Part shown: positions 27,801 through 37,602 of the stretch, in pieces | Layout: each line of letters starts with the position of its first letter | Numbering within the stretch: the first letter of the stretch is position 1 | Assembly: GCA_013316825.1 (NCBI GenBank) | Contig: WSLY01000001.1 | Location: forward strand, 1-64,000 | From: Lachnospiraceae bacterium | Lineage (GTDB): Bacteria > Bacillota > Clostridia > Lachnospirales > Lachnospiraceae | DNA: 64,000 bases | Direction of reading: 5' to 3' | Notes under the pieces: model-generated | Seen by the model: the letters and a program-made list of their open reading frames with translations, nothing else | What the model was told of the DNA's origin: nothing | Databases searched by the model: none | Program-made: the position numbers and the translations under genes

Positions 27801-29111
27801 CACGCTGTCGACGGTATTGTTTTTGATTTTGATGCACTTCATGTCCTGTCCGCCGATGTCTAAGATACAGTCCACAGCGGGGTTAAAGAAAGCGGCGGCA
27901 TAGTAGTGGGCGACGGTCTCTACTTCCCCGTCGTCTAATAGAAAGGCTGCCTTCATCAGTGCTTCCCCATAGCCGGTGGAGCAGGCGCGCACAATTTTTA
28001 CACCCTCGGGAAGGAGGGAATAAATTTCCTTTAAGGAGCGGATAGCCGTATTGAGGGGGCTTCCGTCATTGCTGCTGTAAAAGGAATAGAGCAGTCTGCC
28101 GTCCTCTGAAACCAGCGCAATCTTGGTGGTGGTGGAGCCGGCGTCGATGCCAAGGTAAGCGGCGCCCTTGTAAGAGGCAAGCTCCGCGGTCCGTACATGA
28201 TGCCTGCTGTGGCGCTCCTGAAACGCTCTGTAAGCCGCTTCATCCGCAAAGAGGGGCTCCATGCGCTCCACTTCAAATTCCATCTTGATTTCGGAGGAAA
28301 GTTTGCCCACCATTTCTTCCATGGTGTAAGAAATTTCCTTTTTTGCGTGTAAAGCGGAGCCGATTGCCGCAAAAAGGTGCGAGTTATCCGTATCTATAAT
28401 ATGAGCCTCATCCAATTTCAGGGTGCGGATAAAGGCAGCTTTTAATTCGGAGAGAAAGTGCAGGGGCCCGCCGAGGAAAGCAACATGTCCTCTGATGGGC
28501 TTGCCGCAGGCAAGACCGCTGATGGTTTGGTTGACTACCGCCTGAAAAATGGAGGCGGACAAATCCTCTTTGGTAGCGCCCTCATTGATAAGGGGCTGGA
28601 TATCCGTTTTGGCAAATACGCCGCAGCGCGCGGCGATGGTGTATAGGGACTGGTAGTTTTTTGCATACTCATTGAGACCGGAAGCATCCGTCTGAATCAG
28701 GGAAGCCATCTGGTCGATGAAGGAGCCGGTGCCGCCGGCGCAGATACCGTTCATACGCTGTTCCACATTGCCGCCTTCAAAATAAATGATTTTGGCGTCC
28801 TCGCCGCCCAACTCTATGGCGACGTCCGTCCGGGGGGCAAGCTCCTTTAGGGAAGTGGCAACGGCAATGACTTCCTGCGTAAAGGGAACGCCTAAATGAT
28901 TGGCGAGGGTCAGGCCGCCGGATCCGGTAATCATAGGATGCACCGTAATGTTGCCGAGCTTTTTATATGCTTTTTGCAAAAGGGAGGAAAGTGTCTCCCT
29001 GATATTGGCAAAATGTCTTTCGTAGTCGGAGAACAGAATGGTATGCTGTTCATCGAGAATTGCAATTTTGACTGTAGTGGAGCCGATATCAATACCAAGT
29101 GTATATGTCAT
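24888..29111 (-). CDS. 2-hydroxyacyl-CoA dehydratase activase-like giant protein (two BadF/BcrA-type ASKHA domains plus dehydratase-related region)
   Basis: [19 protein letters not shown] and second [33 protein letters not shown] and [12 protein letters not shown]; Cys motif [15 protein letters not shown]. Confidence 0.9.
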   Translation of the reverse strand: MTYTLGIDIGSTTVKIAILDEQHTILFSDYERHFANIRETLSSLLQKAYKKLGNITVHPMITGSGGLTLANHLGVPFTQEVIAVATSLKELAPRTDVAIELGGEDAKIIYFEGGNVEQRMNGICAGGTGSFIDQMASLIQTDASGLNEYAKNYQSLYTIAARCGVFAKTDIQPLINEGATKEDLSASIFQAVVNQTISGLACGKPIRGHVAFLGGPLHFLSELKAAFIRTLKLDEAHIIDTDNSHLFAAIGSALHAKKEISYTMEEMVGKLSSEIKMEFEVERMEPLFADEAAYRAFQERHSRHHVRTAELASYKGAAYLGIDAGSTTTKIALVSEDGRLLYSFYSSNDGSPLNTAIRSLKEIYSLLPEGVKIVRACSTGYGEALMKAAFLLDDGEVETVAHYYAAAFFNPAVDCILDIGGQDMKCIKIKNNTVDSVQLNEACSSGCGSFIETFAKSLNYSVQDFADAALFAAHPIDLGTRCTVFMNSKVKQAQKEGASVADISAGLAYSVIKNALFKVIKVSDASSLGRNIVVQGGTFYNDAVLRSFEKIAGCEAIRPDIAGIMGAFGAALIARERCEEGYETTMLSFQKICELQFETSMAKCRGCTNNCRLTINKFSGGRQYISGNRCERGLGKDKTASDVPNLFDYKLKRLFSYEPLSPDKAVRGQVGIPRVLNMYENYPFWFTFFTKLGYQVVLSPASNRKIYELGIESIPSESECYPAKLAHGHVTWLIKQNIPFIFYPALFYERDEVEGANNHYNCPIVTSYSENIKNNVEEIGRGEVIFRNPFMSFKSPDTIAAALIKEFKELPAAEIKEAVLAAWAEQSAAREDIKKKGEETLRWMHENKKRGIVLAGRPYHIDQEINHGIPELITSYGIAVLTEDSVSHLGCPERPLIVSDQWMYHSRLYAAASYVKTTEDLDLIQLNSFGCGLDAVTTDQVNDILSGSDKIYTCLKIDEVNNLGAARIRIRSLLSALRVREKQAKQRTLHSSAIKKVSFTEEMRKNYTILCPQMSPIHFEILEPAFNACGYNFVVLNNDNKHSVDMGLKYVNNDACYPSLLVVGQIMEALLSGKYDLNRTAIIMSQTGGGCRATNYIGFIRRALEKADMAQIPVISLNLAGIESNPGFHLNANLLMRAAYGAVFGDIFMRCVYRMRPYEKEAGSVDAVHKKWLKVTQDFVSGKHMNFFRFNRICRQIIRDFDAVPIHEDMKKPRVGIVGEILVKFSPAGNNHLVELLEAEGAEAVMPDLIDFMLYCFYNQIYKAEELGMSKKAARISSLGIWAIEKLRGAAAKEFKKSRHFTPPAHIRDLVKYAEPIVSIGNQTGEGWFLTGEMVELIHSGVPNIVCCQPFGCLPNHVVGKGVIKELRRQYPASNIVAVDYDPGASEVNQLNRIKLMLSTAVTNLDS

Positions 29112-29287
29112 ATAAAATCATTCCTTTTTTCTTTGATTTCCGTGCAAATGCTTTACCGCACGGCATAAGCACGTATATTATACGACAGGAAACGACAAAT
29201 TGCAACGAACAACGCGGGAATCTTTTCTGAAACAGTCAGGAAAAAATATAAAACTTTTCCAAAATTTATATGAAAAATTGCCGTAGC

Positions 29288-29342
29288 CGTTTACTTTGGA
29301 ATTTAGGAATGTTAGAATATATGCAGTCGTTTATTTTGAAAT
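29288..29342 (+). repeat. Pair of 15 bp direct repeats spaced 40 bp
   Basis: CGTTTACTTTGGAAT (29288-29302) and CGTTTATTTTGAAAT (29328-29342), 13/15 identical. Confidence 0.6.
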
Positions 29343-29363
29343 GACCCACGTGGGAGGAATGAT

Positions 29364-30272
29364 ATGAGACCAATGAGCCGGTTTGAAAAAAAATTTGGAA
29401 AATACGCAATTCCGAACTTGTCCACAGTACTGATAGCGTGCTATGCAGTCGGATATATCATACAGCTTATCAACGGTAACTTTCTGTATTATCTGACGCT
29501 GAATCCTTATGAGATACTGCACGGGCAGGTGTGGCGGCTGGTGAGCTGGGTGTTGGTACCGCCTTCCATGGGTAATATTTTCACGACCCTGATTATGCTG
29601 TATTTTTACTGGAGTATTGGAACTACCTTAGAGCGTACATGGGGAACGTACCGGTACAATGTGTACATTTTTTCAGGGATGCTCTTTACCGTGCTTGGCA
29701 GTTTTATCGCCATGGGAGCGGCTTATCTGTTTTATGGGGAAGCGTGGGGACTTTCCAGTTTGGGAAAACTGATTTTTCAGGCTGGTTCGGTGTATTTCAG
29801 CACCTATTACATTAACATGTCTATTTTCCTTGCTTTTGCAGCAACCTTCCCGGACGTGCAGGTGCTCCTCATGTTTTTGGTGCCCATCAAGGTAAAATGG
29901 CTGGGCATTGTGTATGCAGTTATCATTGGTTTTGAATTTATTGGAAGCAAGGGCAATGTATTACTGGGCGGGCTTGTTACCGTCAATTTCAGTTTCTTCC
30001 TGCGGATTGCCATATTGTCCTCCCTGCTTAACTTTATCGTCTTTTTCTTTACCTCGCGGAACCGCATTATCCGCAGTCCGAAGCAGATGAAGCGGCAGTA
30101 TGAATATAAACGGGAGGTACACCGCAACACGGCGGTCACAAAGCACAAATGCGCTATCTGCGGCAGGACGGACGAGTCCAATCCGGAGCTGGAATTTAGA
30201 TTTTGTTCCAAGTGCAACGGCAACTATGAATACTGTCAGGAGCATTTGTTCAGTCACAAGCACATTTTGTAG
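29364..30272 (+). CDS. Rhomboid/Derlin-like membrane protein with C-terminal zinc-ribbon-like motif
   Basis: MRPMSRFEKKFGKYAIPNLSTVLIACYAVGYI...EILHGQVWRLVSWVLVPP; C-terminus CAICGRTDESNPELEFRFCSKCNGNYEYCQEHLFSHKHI. Confidence 0.75.
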   Translation: MRPMSRFEKKFGKYAIPNLSTVLIACYAVGYIIQLINGNFLYYLTLNPYEILHGQVWRLVSWVLVPPSMGNIFTTLIMLYFYWSIGTTLERTWGTYRYNVYIFSGMLFTVLGSFIAMGAAYLFYGEAWGLSSLGKLIFQAGSVYFSTYYINMSIFLAFAATFPDVQVLLMFLVPIKVKWLGIVYAVIIGFEFIGSKGNVLLGGLVTVNFSFFLRIAILSSLLNFIVFFFTSRNRIIRSPKQMKRQYEYKREVHRNTAVTKHKCAICGRTDESNPELEFRFCSKCNGNYEYCQEHLFSHKHIL

Positions 30273-30323
30273 GCGGTAATCTCACAATTACCCGAATCCT
30301 GATAGATGAAGGAAGGAAAGAAT

Positions 30324-31055
30324 ATGGAAAAAGAAGCGCTGTTTGCCGCTAAACTGGCAGAACTGAAAGAGCTTGCCAAAACGCAGGATCATTTTCTTAC
30401 AAAAGAACAGGTAGAGGAAGCGTTTGCCGGTTTTGAACTGACAGAAGACAAGCTTTCCATGGTACATGCCTATTTGCAGAAATATGGCATTGGCGTGGGG
30501 GCGCCGTTTGATGCAGAGGCAAATTTGTCTGTGGCGGAAAAGGACTACCTGAAGCTTTATCTGGAGGAGATTGCCGTGTTTGCAAAAGTCGATGCCGCGG
30601 AAAGAAACGCCGTTTTTCAGGCTGCGGCTTTCGGGGAAGAAGCGGCGCAGGAAAGGCTGATTACGATGCTGCTGCCACAGGTTGCGGACATGGCAAGGCT
30701 GTATGCAGGACAGGGTGTGCTTTTAGAGGATTTGATAGGAGAAGGGAATGTAGCCGCAGCAGCGGGGGTAAGAATGCTGAAGACGGCACGGGATATCGGC
30801 GGAGCGGAAGCGTTTTTGGCAAAGCAGATTATGGAGGCAATGGAAGGTCTTGTGGCGGAAAATGCCGCAAAGAACAAAAAGGAAGAACGGATTGCAGACA
30901 GGGTGAACAAGGTGGCAGATGCGGCAAGAAAGCTGGCAAAAGATTACGGGAGAAAGGTAACGATAGAAGAGCTTGCCGCGGAGGGAAAATTTTCTGTCAA
31001 GGTAATTGAAGAAGCGGTCCGTATCAGTGGCGGAAAGATAGAGGATTTGGCATGA
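30324..31055 (+). CDS. Sigma-70-like protein (regions 1.2/2/3-like; no region 4)
   Basis: KDYLKLYLEEIAVF...ERLITMLLPQVADMARLYAGQGVLLEDLIGEGNVAAAAGVRML...VADAARKLAKDYGRKVTIEELAAEGKFSVKVIEEAVRIS aligns by eye with RpoD group proteins. Confidence 0.75.
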   Translation: MEKEALFAAKLAELKELAKTQDHFLTKEQVEEAFAGFELTEDKLSMVHAYLQKYGIGVGAPFDAEANLSVAEKDYLKLYLEEIAVFAKVDAAERNAVFQAAAFGEEAAQERLITMLLPQVADMARLYAGQGVLLEDLIGEGNVAAAAGVRMLKTARDIGGAEAFLAKQIMEAMEGLVAENAAKNKKEERIADRVNKVADAARKLAKDYGRKVTIEELAAEGKFSVKVIEEAVRISGGKIEDLA

Positions 31056-31477
31056 GGGAGTGTCAGTACGCGGATTATAAGTACATTATGCAGGATGTTT
31101 CAAATATTTATCTGGGGGCAAAGTATACATACGAGGAGTTGACGGAGGACGAGGAGATTCCTTTTAAAATCAAATCGCTCGTAAACAGGTATATTAAGCC
31201 GGAGCTTGAAGACTGGGCTGTATCGCTGGAAAGCCATTTTTATTACATGGAAGAAAAAGGCTTTGCCTACCAGACCTTTTTGCAGCTAAAAACCAAGGTA
31301 AAAATCAGCGTTTTGGAACAGAAAAAAAGATTTGGAAGCAAAGGGGAGCCGGTCTATGCGAGCCGCACCCTGAAGCTTCAGGATTTTGTAAAAATACCGC
31401 CAAAAGAGAAGGAGGAAAAAGGGATTCTGATACAGGAAATTTCTTTTTCCAAGCTGGCGCTTGCGGCGACCGTATAA
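31052..31477 (+). CDS. Hypothetical protein translationally coupled to the sigma-like gene
   Basis: ATGA stop/start overlap; MRECQYADYKYIMQDVSNIYLGAKYTYEELTEDEEIPFKIKSLVNRYIKPELEDW. Confidence 0.7.
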   Translation: MRECQYADYKYIMQDVSNIYLGAKYTYEELTEDEEIPFKIKSLVNRYIKPELEDWAVSLESHFYYMEEKGFAYQTFLQLKTKVKISVLEQKKRFGSKGEPVYASRTLKLQDFVKIPPKEKEEKGILIQEISFSKLALAATV

Positions 31478-31574
31478 AAATTTGTAAAAGGGATTTGGGC
31501 CAGCGCGCTGACTGCCGCAAATCCGCCGGTTTATCTTTGAGCGAAACCAAAACAGCGCAGAAATGGAGAACAGA

Positions 31575-34496
31575 ATGAAAGTAGAAGAACTGACAAGCTA
31601 TGAATTGATAGAGAGGAGGACGATTGCAGATTTAAATTCCGAGAGTTATCTTTTGCGGCACAAAAAGACTGGCGCAAGAGTTGCCCTTTTGTCAAATGAT
31701 GACGACAATAAGGTATTTTACGTAGGGTTCCGTACCACGCCTGTAAACAGCACCGGTGTGGCGCATATTCTGGAGCATTCCGTGCTGTGCGGCTCAAAGA
31801 ATTTTCCGGTGAAGGACCCTTTTGTGGAGCTGGTAAAAGGTTCTTTAAATACTTTCCTGAATGCGATGACTTATCCGGACAAGACACTGTATCCGGTGGC
31901 AAGCTGCAATGATAAGGATTTTCAAAACCTGATGCATGTATATTTGGATGCGGTATTTTATCCCAATATTTACAAAGAAGAAAAGATTTTTATGCAGGAG
32001 GGCTGGCATTATGAGCTTTCCGGCAGGGAGGAGCCGCTTACCTTAAACGGCGTGGTCTACAATGAAATGAAGGGCGCCTTTTCTTCGCCGGACGAGGTGC
32101 TTACGCGGGAGCTGAGCAATTCTCTTTATCCGGATACCACCTACAGCTTTGAATCGGGCGGAGACCCGCAGGATATTCCAAAGCTTTCTTACGAAGAATT
32201 TTTAAATTTTCATAGAAGCTATTACCATCCTTCCAACAGCTATATTTACCTCTACGGAGATATGGATATGGCGGAAAAGCTGGACTATATTGACAGGGAA
32301 TACCTGTCCCGCTTTGAGGAAAGGCAGGTGGATTCCCATGTGCAGAGCCAGCCGGCTTTTGCAGCGCTAAACAGGGTGGAAAAGGAATATCCCATAGGGG
32401 ACGAGGAAGACGAGAAAGGGAATGCCTATTTTGCGTACAGCATGTCCGTGGGCGATACGTTAGATAAGGAGCTTTATGTGGCTTTTCAGATACTGGACTA
32501 TGCGCTCTGCTCCGCGCCCGGCGCGCCTTTAAAGCAGGCGCTTACCGATGCCGGTATCGGTACGGATATTTACAGTATTTATGACAATGGCATCAAGCAG
32601 CCTTATTTCAGTATTGTTTCCAAAAATGCAGATGCAGGGCAGGAGGAGGCATTTCTTCAAGTGATTCGCAGGGTTCTGGGAGAAATCGCGGAGAAGGGCT
32701 TTGACAAAAAGGCGCTGTTAGCAGGTTTAAACTATTTTGAGTTTGAATACAGGGAAGCGGACTTTGGGCGTTATCCGAAGGGGCTGATGTACGGACTGCG
32801 TATGCTGGATAGCTGGCTTTATGATGATAATAAGCCTTTTATCCATGTGGAAGCAAATGAAACCTTTGCCGCGCTCAGGAAAAAGGTAGAAACCGGATAT
32901 TTTGAAGGGCTTGTGAAGAAGTATCTGATAGAGAATCCTCACAAATCCCTTGTGGTGCTTCTGCCCAAAAAAGGGCTTACCGAGCAGCGTGAGAAGGCAC
33001 TCAGAGAGCAGCTTGCGGCGTATAAGGAGCAGCTTTCCGAGGAGGAGGTACAGGATATCATTGCAAAGACAGGGGCGTTAAAAGCATATCAGGATACGCC
33101 GGATACGGAAGAAAATCTGGCGAAAATTCCCATGCTCACCGTAGGGGACATCAAAAAAGAAGCGGCAGTATTTGTCAATGAGCTGCAAACGATAAACGGG
33201 ACGGACTTTTTGTTCCATGAGCTGTTTACCAATGGCATCGGCTATCTGCGCCTGATGTTTAAGTTGGATAAGGTTCCGGAAAGGCTGTTCCCGTATCTTG
33301 GCATCCTGAAAGGGACGCTGATGCTTTTAAATACGGAGCATTACGCTTATGCTGAGCTGTTTAACGAAGCCAATATCAAAACAGGCGGTATCTCGGCAGA
33401 TACCAATATCTATAGCAGTATCCGCGACGAACAGAAGCATACGCTGACGATGGAGCTAAAGACAAAGGTATTATATGAAAATTTAGAGGCGGCAGCAGAC
33501 TTGATGAGAGAAATCATCATGACCTCGGATTTTTCTGACAAAAAAAGGATAAAAGAAATACTGGCTGAGGGTAAGTCCAGAATGCAGGGGCAGATGACAG
33601 CCGCAGGACACAGCGTTGCCATGATGCGGGCGATCTCCGGTGTATCGAAGACAGCGGCGTACTACGAACTGCTTTCCGGTATCGCTTTCTACAGGCTGGT
33701 GGAAGGGCTGAGTGCGGATTTTGAGGCAAAAGCAGCGGACCTTTCGGCAAATTTAAAGGAGCTTGCAGAGATTATTTTCAGACCCGAAAACCTGATGGTG
33801 GACTTTACAGGCAGCAGGGAGGCGGCAGGCAGACTTCCCGCAATTATAGAAAAATTAAAGGCATCCCTTTACCAAAATGACGTAAAAGAAGGCCGGTTTA
33901 CGGTCAGCCTGCACAAGGTGAAGGAGGGCTACAAGACGCCGGGACAGGTACAATATGTCTGCCGCGCCGGCAATTTCAAGCAAAAAGGACTTGCTTATGA
34001 CGGTTCGCTTCGTGTGCTGAAGGTCATGATGGGGTATGATTATCTCTGGAATCAGGTTCGCGTGAAGGGCGGCGCATACGGTTGTATGTGCGGTTTTGGC
34101 AAACAGGGAGACAGTTATTTTGTATCCTACCGCGACCCGAATCTGCAGAATACCATAGAAATTTATGAAAAGGCTGCGGATTATATCGCTTCCTTTGAGG
34201 CGGATGAGCGGGTCATGACCCAGTTTATCATAGGCGCTGTTAGTGAGCTGGACACGCCGATGAATCCTGCCGCAAAGGGTGCGTTTTCGCTGGGCGGCTA
34301 TATGGCGGATATGACGGATGCCGATTTGCAGAAGGAGAGGGATGAACTGCTCGGCACCACGCCGGATAAGCTGAAAGAGACTGCCGGCTATATCAGGGCG
34401 TTTATGGCGGACGACTGTCTCTGCGTTGTAGGAAACGCCGAAAAAATCAGCGAGGCAAAGGAGTTGTTTGAAAAGGTGGAAAATCTTGTCGGTTAA
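31575..34496 (+). CDS. M16 family metallopeptidase (presequence protease/insulinase-like)
   Basis: HILEH zinc motif (VAHILEHSVLCGSKNFPVKDPFVELVKGSLNTFLNAMTYPDKTLYPVAS). Confidence 0.93.
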   Translation: MKVEELTSYELIERRTIADLNSESYLLRHKKTGARVALLSNDDDNKVFYVGFRTTPVNSTGVAHILEHSVLCGSKNFPVKDPFVELVKGSLNTFLNAMTYPDKTLYPVASCNDKDFQNLMHVYLDAVFYPNIYKEEKIFMQEGWHYELSGREEPLTLNGVVYNEMKGAFSSPDEVLTRELSNSLYPDTTYSFESGGDPQDIPKLSYEEFLNFHRSYYHPSNSYIYLYGDMDMAEKLDYIDREYLSRFEERQVDSHVQSQPAFAALNRVEKEYPIGDEEDEKGNAYFAYSMSVGDTLDKELYVAFQILDYALCSAPGAPLKQALTDAGIGTDIYSIYDNGIKQPYFSIVSKNADAGQEEAFLQVIRRVLGEIAEKGFDKKALLAGLNYFEFEYREADFGRYPKGLMYGLRMLDSWLYDDNKPFIHVEANETFAALRKKVETGYFEGLVKKYLIENPHKSLVVLLPKKGLTEQREKALREQLAAYKEQLSEEEVQDIIAKTGALKAYQDTPDTEENLAKIPMLTVGDIKKEAAVFVNELQTINGTDFLFHELFTNGIGYLRLMFKLDKVPERLFPYLGILKGTLMLLNTEHYAYAELFNEANIKTGGISADTNIYSSIRDEQKHTLTMELKTKVLYENLEAAADLMREIIMTSDFSDKKRIKEILAEGKSRMQGQMTAAGHSVAMMRAISGVSKTAAYYELLSGIAFYRLVEGLSADFEAKAADLSANLKELAEIIFRPENLMVDFTGSREAAGRLPAIIEKLKASLYQNDVKEGRFTVSLHKVKEGYKTPGQVQYVCRAGNFKQKGLAYDGSLRVLKVMMGYDYLWNQVRVKGGAYGCMCGFGKQGDSYFVSYRDPNLQNTIEIYEKAADYIASFEADERVMTQFIIGAVSELDTPMNPAAKGAFSLGGYMADMTDADLQKERDELLGTTPDKLKETAGYIRAFMADDCLCVVGNAEKISEAKELFEKVENLVG

Positions 34497-34523
34497 CGGC
34501 TATGCGGGAAAGGGAGGGGGTTT

Positions 34524-35693
34524 ATGAAGGGATTGAAAAAGGTATTTTTGGCATTGCTTTGCCTGACATTCATTTTTGCGGGCTGCGGCAGCACCTACGA
34601 CTCAAAAAGCGATTATTCCAATGGCGGCAGCGGCTATTATGCGACGCCGGATGCCGCAAACGGCGCAGGCATTTACACGGAAGATTCCGACTATTTTTAT
34701 GAACCGTCAGATTCTTATGAAGGTTCTTATGAAAGTTCTTTTGCAGGTTCAGGAGAGAATGCGCGTGCAGGAAGAAAGCTGATTCGCACGGTGAGCCTGC
34801 AGGTGGAGACTATGGACTTTGACGCGCTGCTTTCCTATGTACAGAGCCGGACGCAGGAGCTTGGCGGGTATGTGGAGAAATTAAATTCTGACAATGGCAG
34901 CAGCTATTACAGTACAAATTACAGCGGAAGCGGTTACCGCAATGAACGGAATGCAAGCCTGACGCTGCGCATTCCCAAAAGTAATCTGGACATGTTCCTT
35001 TCGCAGGTTGCGGAAAACGGCAATATAACAAGCAGATCGGAACAGGAAACGGACGTGACGCTTGATTATGTGGATTTGGACAGCCACAAGGCCGTGCTTT
35101 TGGCGGAGCAGGAGAGGCTGCTTTCCTTCCTTGAGCAGGCGGAGACCGTGGAAGAGATGATTATGTTAGAGTCGAGGCTGTCGGAGGTCCGTTATCAGAT
35201 AGAGAGTATGGAGAGACAGCTTCGTACCTATGACAATCAGGTGGAATACAGCACGGTTTATTTAAGCATCACCGAGGTGGTGGAGCTGACGCCTGTGCCG
35301 GTGAGACAGCAGACGACATGGGAGCGGATCGGCGACGGATTCATGAGCAGCTTAAAGAACATTGGAAAAGGCTTCCGTGAGTTCTTTGTCTGGTTTGTAA
35401 CGGCACTGCCCTATCTGGTGCTGCTTGCAGCCGCTATTTTGCTGATTACCGTATTTACCATATTGGGCGTGAAGCGGAGCGCGGCAAAGAGAAAGAAACG
35501 TGCGGAAGCGTACAGGCAGCGCCAGCAGGAGTATATGCGCCAGATGCAGGCGCAGGGTATGTCCCCCGTGCAGGCGGCAGCGCATATGCAGAATATGACG
35601 GCGCAGGTACGGCAGCCGACAGTACAGCAGGGACAGACAGTGCAGAATGCAGCGCCCGCGCCGATGACACAGCAGGGAGGAACGAATGAGTGA
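34524..35693 (+). CDS. DUF4349-type lipoprotein
   Basis: Lipobox FIFAGCGS; RKLIRTVSLQVETMDFDALLSYVQSRTQELGGYVEK; coiled coil; C-terminal TM and Gln-rich tail. Confidence 0.8.
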   Translation: MKGLKKVFLALLCLTFIFAGCGSTYDSKSDYSNGGSGYYATPDAANGAGIYTEDSDYFYEPSDSYEGSYESSFAGSGENARAGRKLIRTVSLQVETMDFDALLSYVQSRTQELGGYVEKLNSDNGSSYYSTNYSGSGYRNERNASLTLRIPKSNLDMFLSQVAENGNITSRSEQETDVTLDYVDLDSHKAVLLAEQERLLSFLEQAETVEEMIMLESRLSEVRYQIESMERQLRTYDNQVEYSTVYLSITEVVELTPVPVRQQTTWERIGDGFMSSLKNIGKGFREFFVWFVTALPYLVLLAAAILLITVFTILGVKRSAAKRKKRAEAYRQRQQEYMRQMQAQGMSPVQAAAHMQNMTAQVRQPTVQQGQTVQNAAPAPMTQQGGTNE

Positions 35694-36615
35694 AAGCACA
35701 GCCATGAGTGAAAACACGGCTTTTAAATCAGGGTTTGCCACGCTGATTGGCAGACCCAATGTGGGAAAGTCAACGCTGATGAACTGTCTGATTGGGCAGA
35801 AAATTGCCATTACCTCTGATAAGCCCCAGACCACAAGGAATCGGATTCAGACTGTATACACATCAAGCGAGGGGCAGATTGTATTTGTGGATACGCCCGG
35901 TATCCACAAAGCAAAAAACAAACTGGGGAATTATATGGTGAACGTGGCGGAAAAAACCATGTCAGAGGTGGACGTCATTCTCTGGCTGGTGGAACCCACC
36001 CGTTTTATCGGCGCAGGCGAGCGGCATATCATAGAGCAGCTGCAAAAGACGAAGACGCCGGTGATACTGGTTGTCAATAAAATTGACACGGTGAAAAAGG
36101 AACAGCTTTTTTCCAGTATTGATGCTTACAGGCAGCAGTATGACTTTGCAGAGGTAGTGCCGGTTTGTGCTTTAAAAGCAGATAATACGGATGAACTGAT
36201 AAGGTGCATTATGAAGTACATGCCTTACGGACCGGCGTTTTATGACGAGGATACCGTGACTGACCAGCCTATGCGGCAGATTGTGGCGGAGCTTATCAGG
36301 GAGAAAGCGTTAAGGCTTCTCTCCGAGGAGATTCCTCACGGCGTAGCGGTCAGCATTGAAAGCTTGAAATACCGGAAAAGGATTGCCGATATCGAGGCTA
36401 CCATTATCTGCGAGAGGGAGTCTCACAAGGGCATTATTATCGGCAAGAACGGCGCCATGTTAAAGAAAATCGGCTCCCTTGCGCGCCCTGAAATTGAGGA
36501 TTTGCTGGAGAAGCAGGCGAATCTGCAGCTTTGGGTCAAAGTGAAAAAGGACTGGCGTGACAGTGATTTTCTTCTAAAAAATTTTGGTTATCACGAAAAA
36601 GATACCCGTTCATAA
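35686..36615 (+). CDS. era: GTPase Era
   Basis: GRPNVGKSTLMN, DTPGIHKAKNKLGNYMV, NKID; KH domain IICERESHKGIIIGKNGAMLKKIG. Confidence 0.97.
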   Translation: MSESTAMSENTAFKSGFATLIGRPNVGKSTLMNCLIGQKIAITSDKPQTTRNRIQTVYTSSEGQIVFVDTPGIHKAKNKLGNYMVNVAEKTMSEVDVILWLVEPTRFIGAGERHIIEQLQKTKTPVILVVNKIDTVKKEQLFSSIDAYRQQYDFAEVVPVCALKADNTDELIRCIMKYMPYGPAFYDEDTVTDQPMRQIVAELIREKALRLLSEEIPHGVAVSIESLKYRKRIADIEATIICERESHKGIIIGKNGAMLKKIGSLARPEIEDLLEKQANLQLWVKVKKDWRDSDFLLKNFGYHEKDTRS

Positions 36616-36676
36616 CGCATAGAAAATAAAAATTCGCGAACCCTAATACAGTAAGAAAGTACAAAGGGGGCGCAAG

Positions 36677-36901
36677 ATGAACGATGAAAATTACTGGAAG
36701 CAGTTTGTAAAAAGCGGCAGGGTGCAGGATTATCTGGCTTATGCCAAAGAAAGCGGACAAAAGAAGGAGGCTCCCGAAAAAGAGGGCGTATCTTGTGCAG
36801 GTAAGGCTCACGCCCGTGAAGGAAAAAATGTGGGAGAATACCCTTATGCAGGATTTTATTACGGTAACGGGAATGGTGTTGAGCCAGACGCCTATCGGTG
36901 A
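36677..36901 (+). CDS. Small YqzL-like protein upstream of recO
   Basis: RBS AAAGGGGGCG; MNDENYWKQFVKSGRVQDYLAYAKES resembles short YqzL proteins found before recO in Firmicutes; 3' end overlaps recO in another frame. Confidence 0.55.
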   Translation: MNDENYWKQFVKSGRVQDYLAYAKESGQKKEAPEKEGVSCAGKAHAREGKNVGEYPYAGFYYGNGNGVEPDAYR

Positions 36902-37496
36902 ATACGACAGGCGGATATGTATATTAACGAAAGAGAGAGGGAAGATTTCTGCCTTTGCAAAAGGAGCAAGACGGCCCGGCAGCCGTTTTATGGCGGCAAC
37001 CGGCCCTTTTTCTTTTGGACAGTTCAAATTATATGAAGGAAAAAATGCATATAATGTGGCTGAAGTCAATATCAGCCAGTATTTTGAGGAACTCAGGACG
37101 GACTACATAAGCGCTTATTACGGCATGTATTTTCTTGAGGTTGCGGATTACTATACAAGAGAAAACAATGATGAAAGAGAAATGTTGAAGCTGATATACC
37201 AGTCGATGCGGGCGCTTATTTCCCCGTCGCTTCCCAATCCTTTGGTAAAATGTATTTATGAGTTGAAAGCGCTTGCGGTAAACGGGGAATACCCGGGGGT
37301 GCCAACGGACAAAAAACTGCATGAATCAACCGTTTATACACTTCAGTTTATTGAGAAAGCTTCCGTGGAAAAACTTTATACCTTTTTGGTGAAGGAAGAA
37401 GTGCTCAAAGAGCTTGCGGATGTGGCGGCGCTGTACCGGCGGCGTTTTATGGACAGGCAGTTTAAAAGTCTTGAAATATTAGAAAGTCTGTGTTGA
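36846..37496 (+). CDS. recO: DNA repair protein RecO
   Basis: MQDFITVTGMVLSQTPIGEYDRRICILTKERGKISAFAKGARRPGSRF. Confidence 0.92.
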   Translation: MQDFITVTGMVLSQTPIGEYDRRICILTKERGKISAFAKGARRPGSRFMAATGPFSFGQFKLYEGKNAYNVAEVNISQYFEELRTDYISAYYGMYFLEVADYYTRENNDEREMLKLIYQSMRALISPSLPNPLVKCIYELKALAVNGEYPGVPTDKKLHESTVYTLQFIEKASVEKLYTFLVKEEVLKELADVAALYRRRFMDRQFKSLEILESLC

Positions 37497-37602
37497 AAAA
37501 CCATTATAAGTTCGCTATAATAAAGAATGGTGTTTTTGGGAAGGAACCATTGTAAGAGGAAATGCTGCCGCGGGAATTAGCAGCGGTGTGGAAAGGAAGC
37601 GT

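Noticed and set aside
24888-29111. Many + strand ORFs (e.g. 26397-27161, 27342-27740, 25194-25763) inside the giant minus gene
   Set aside because: They are antisense shadows of a high-confidence coding sequence and have no family motifs.
36741-36845. N-terminal extension of recO (MPKKADKRRRLPKKRAYLVQ...)
   Set aside because: Overlaps the YqzL-like ORF in another frame; conserved RecO start is MQDFITVTGMVLSQ.
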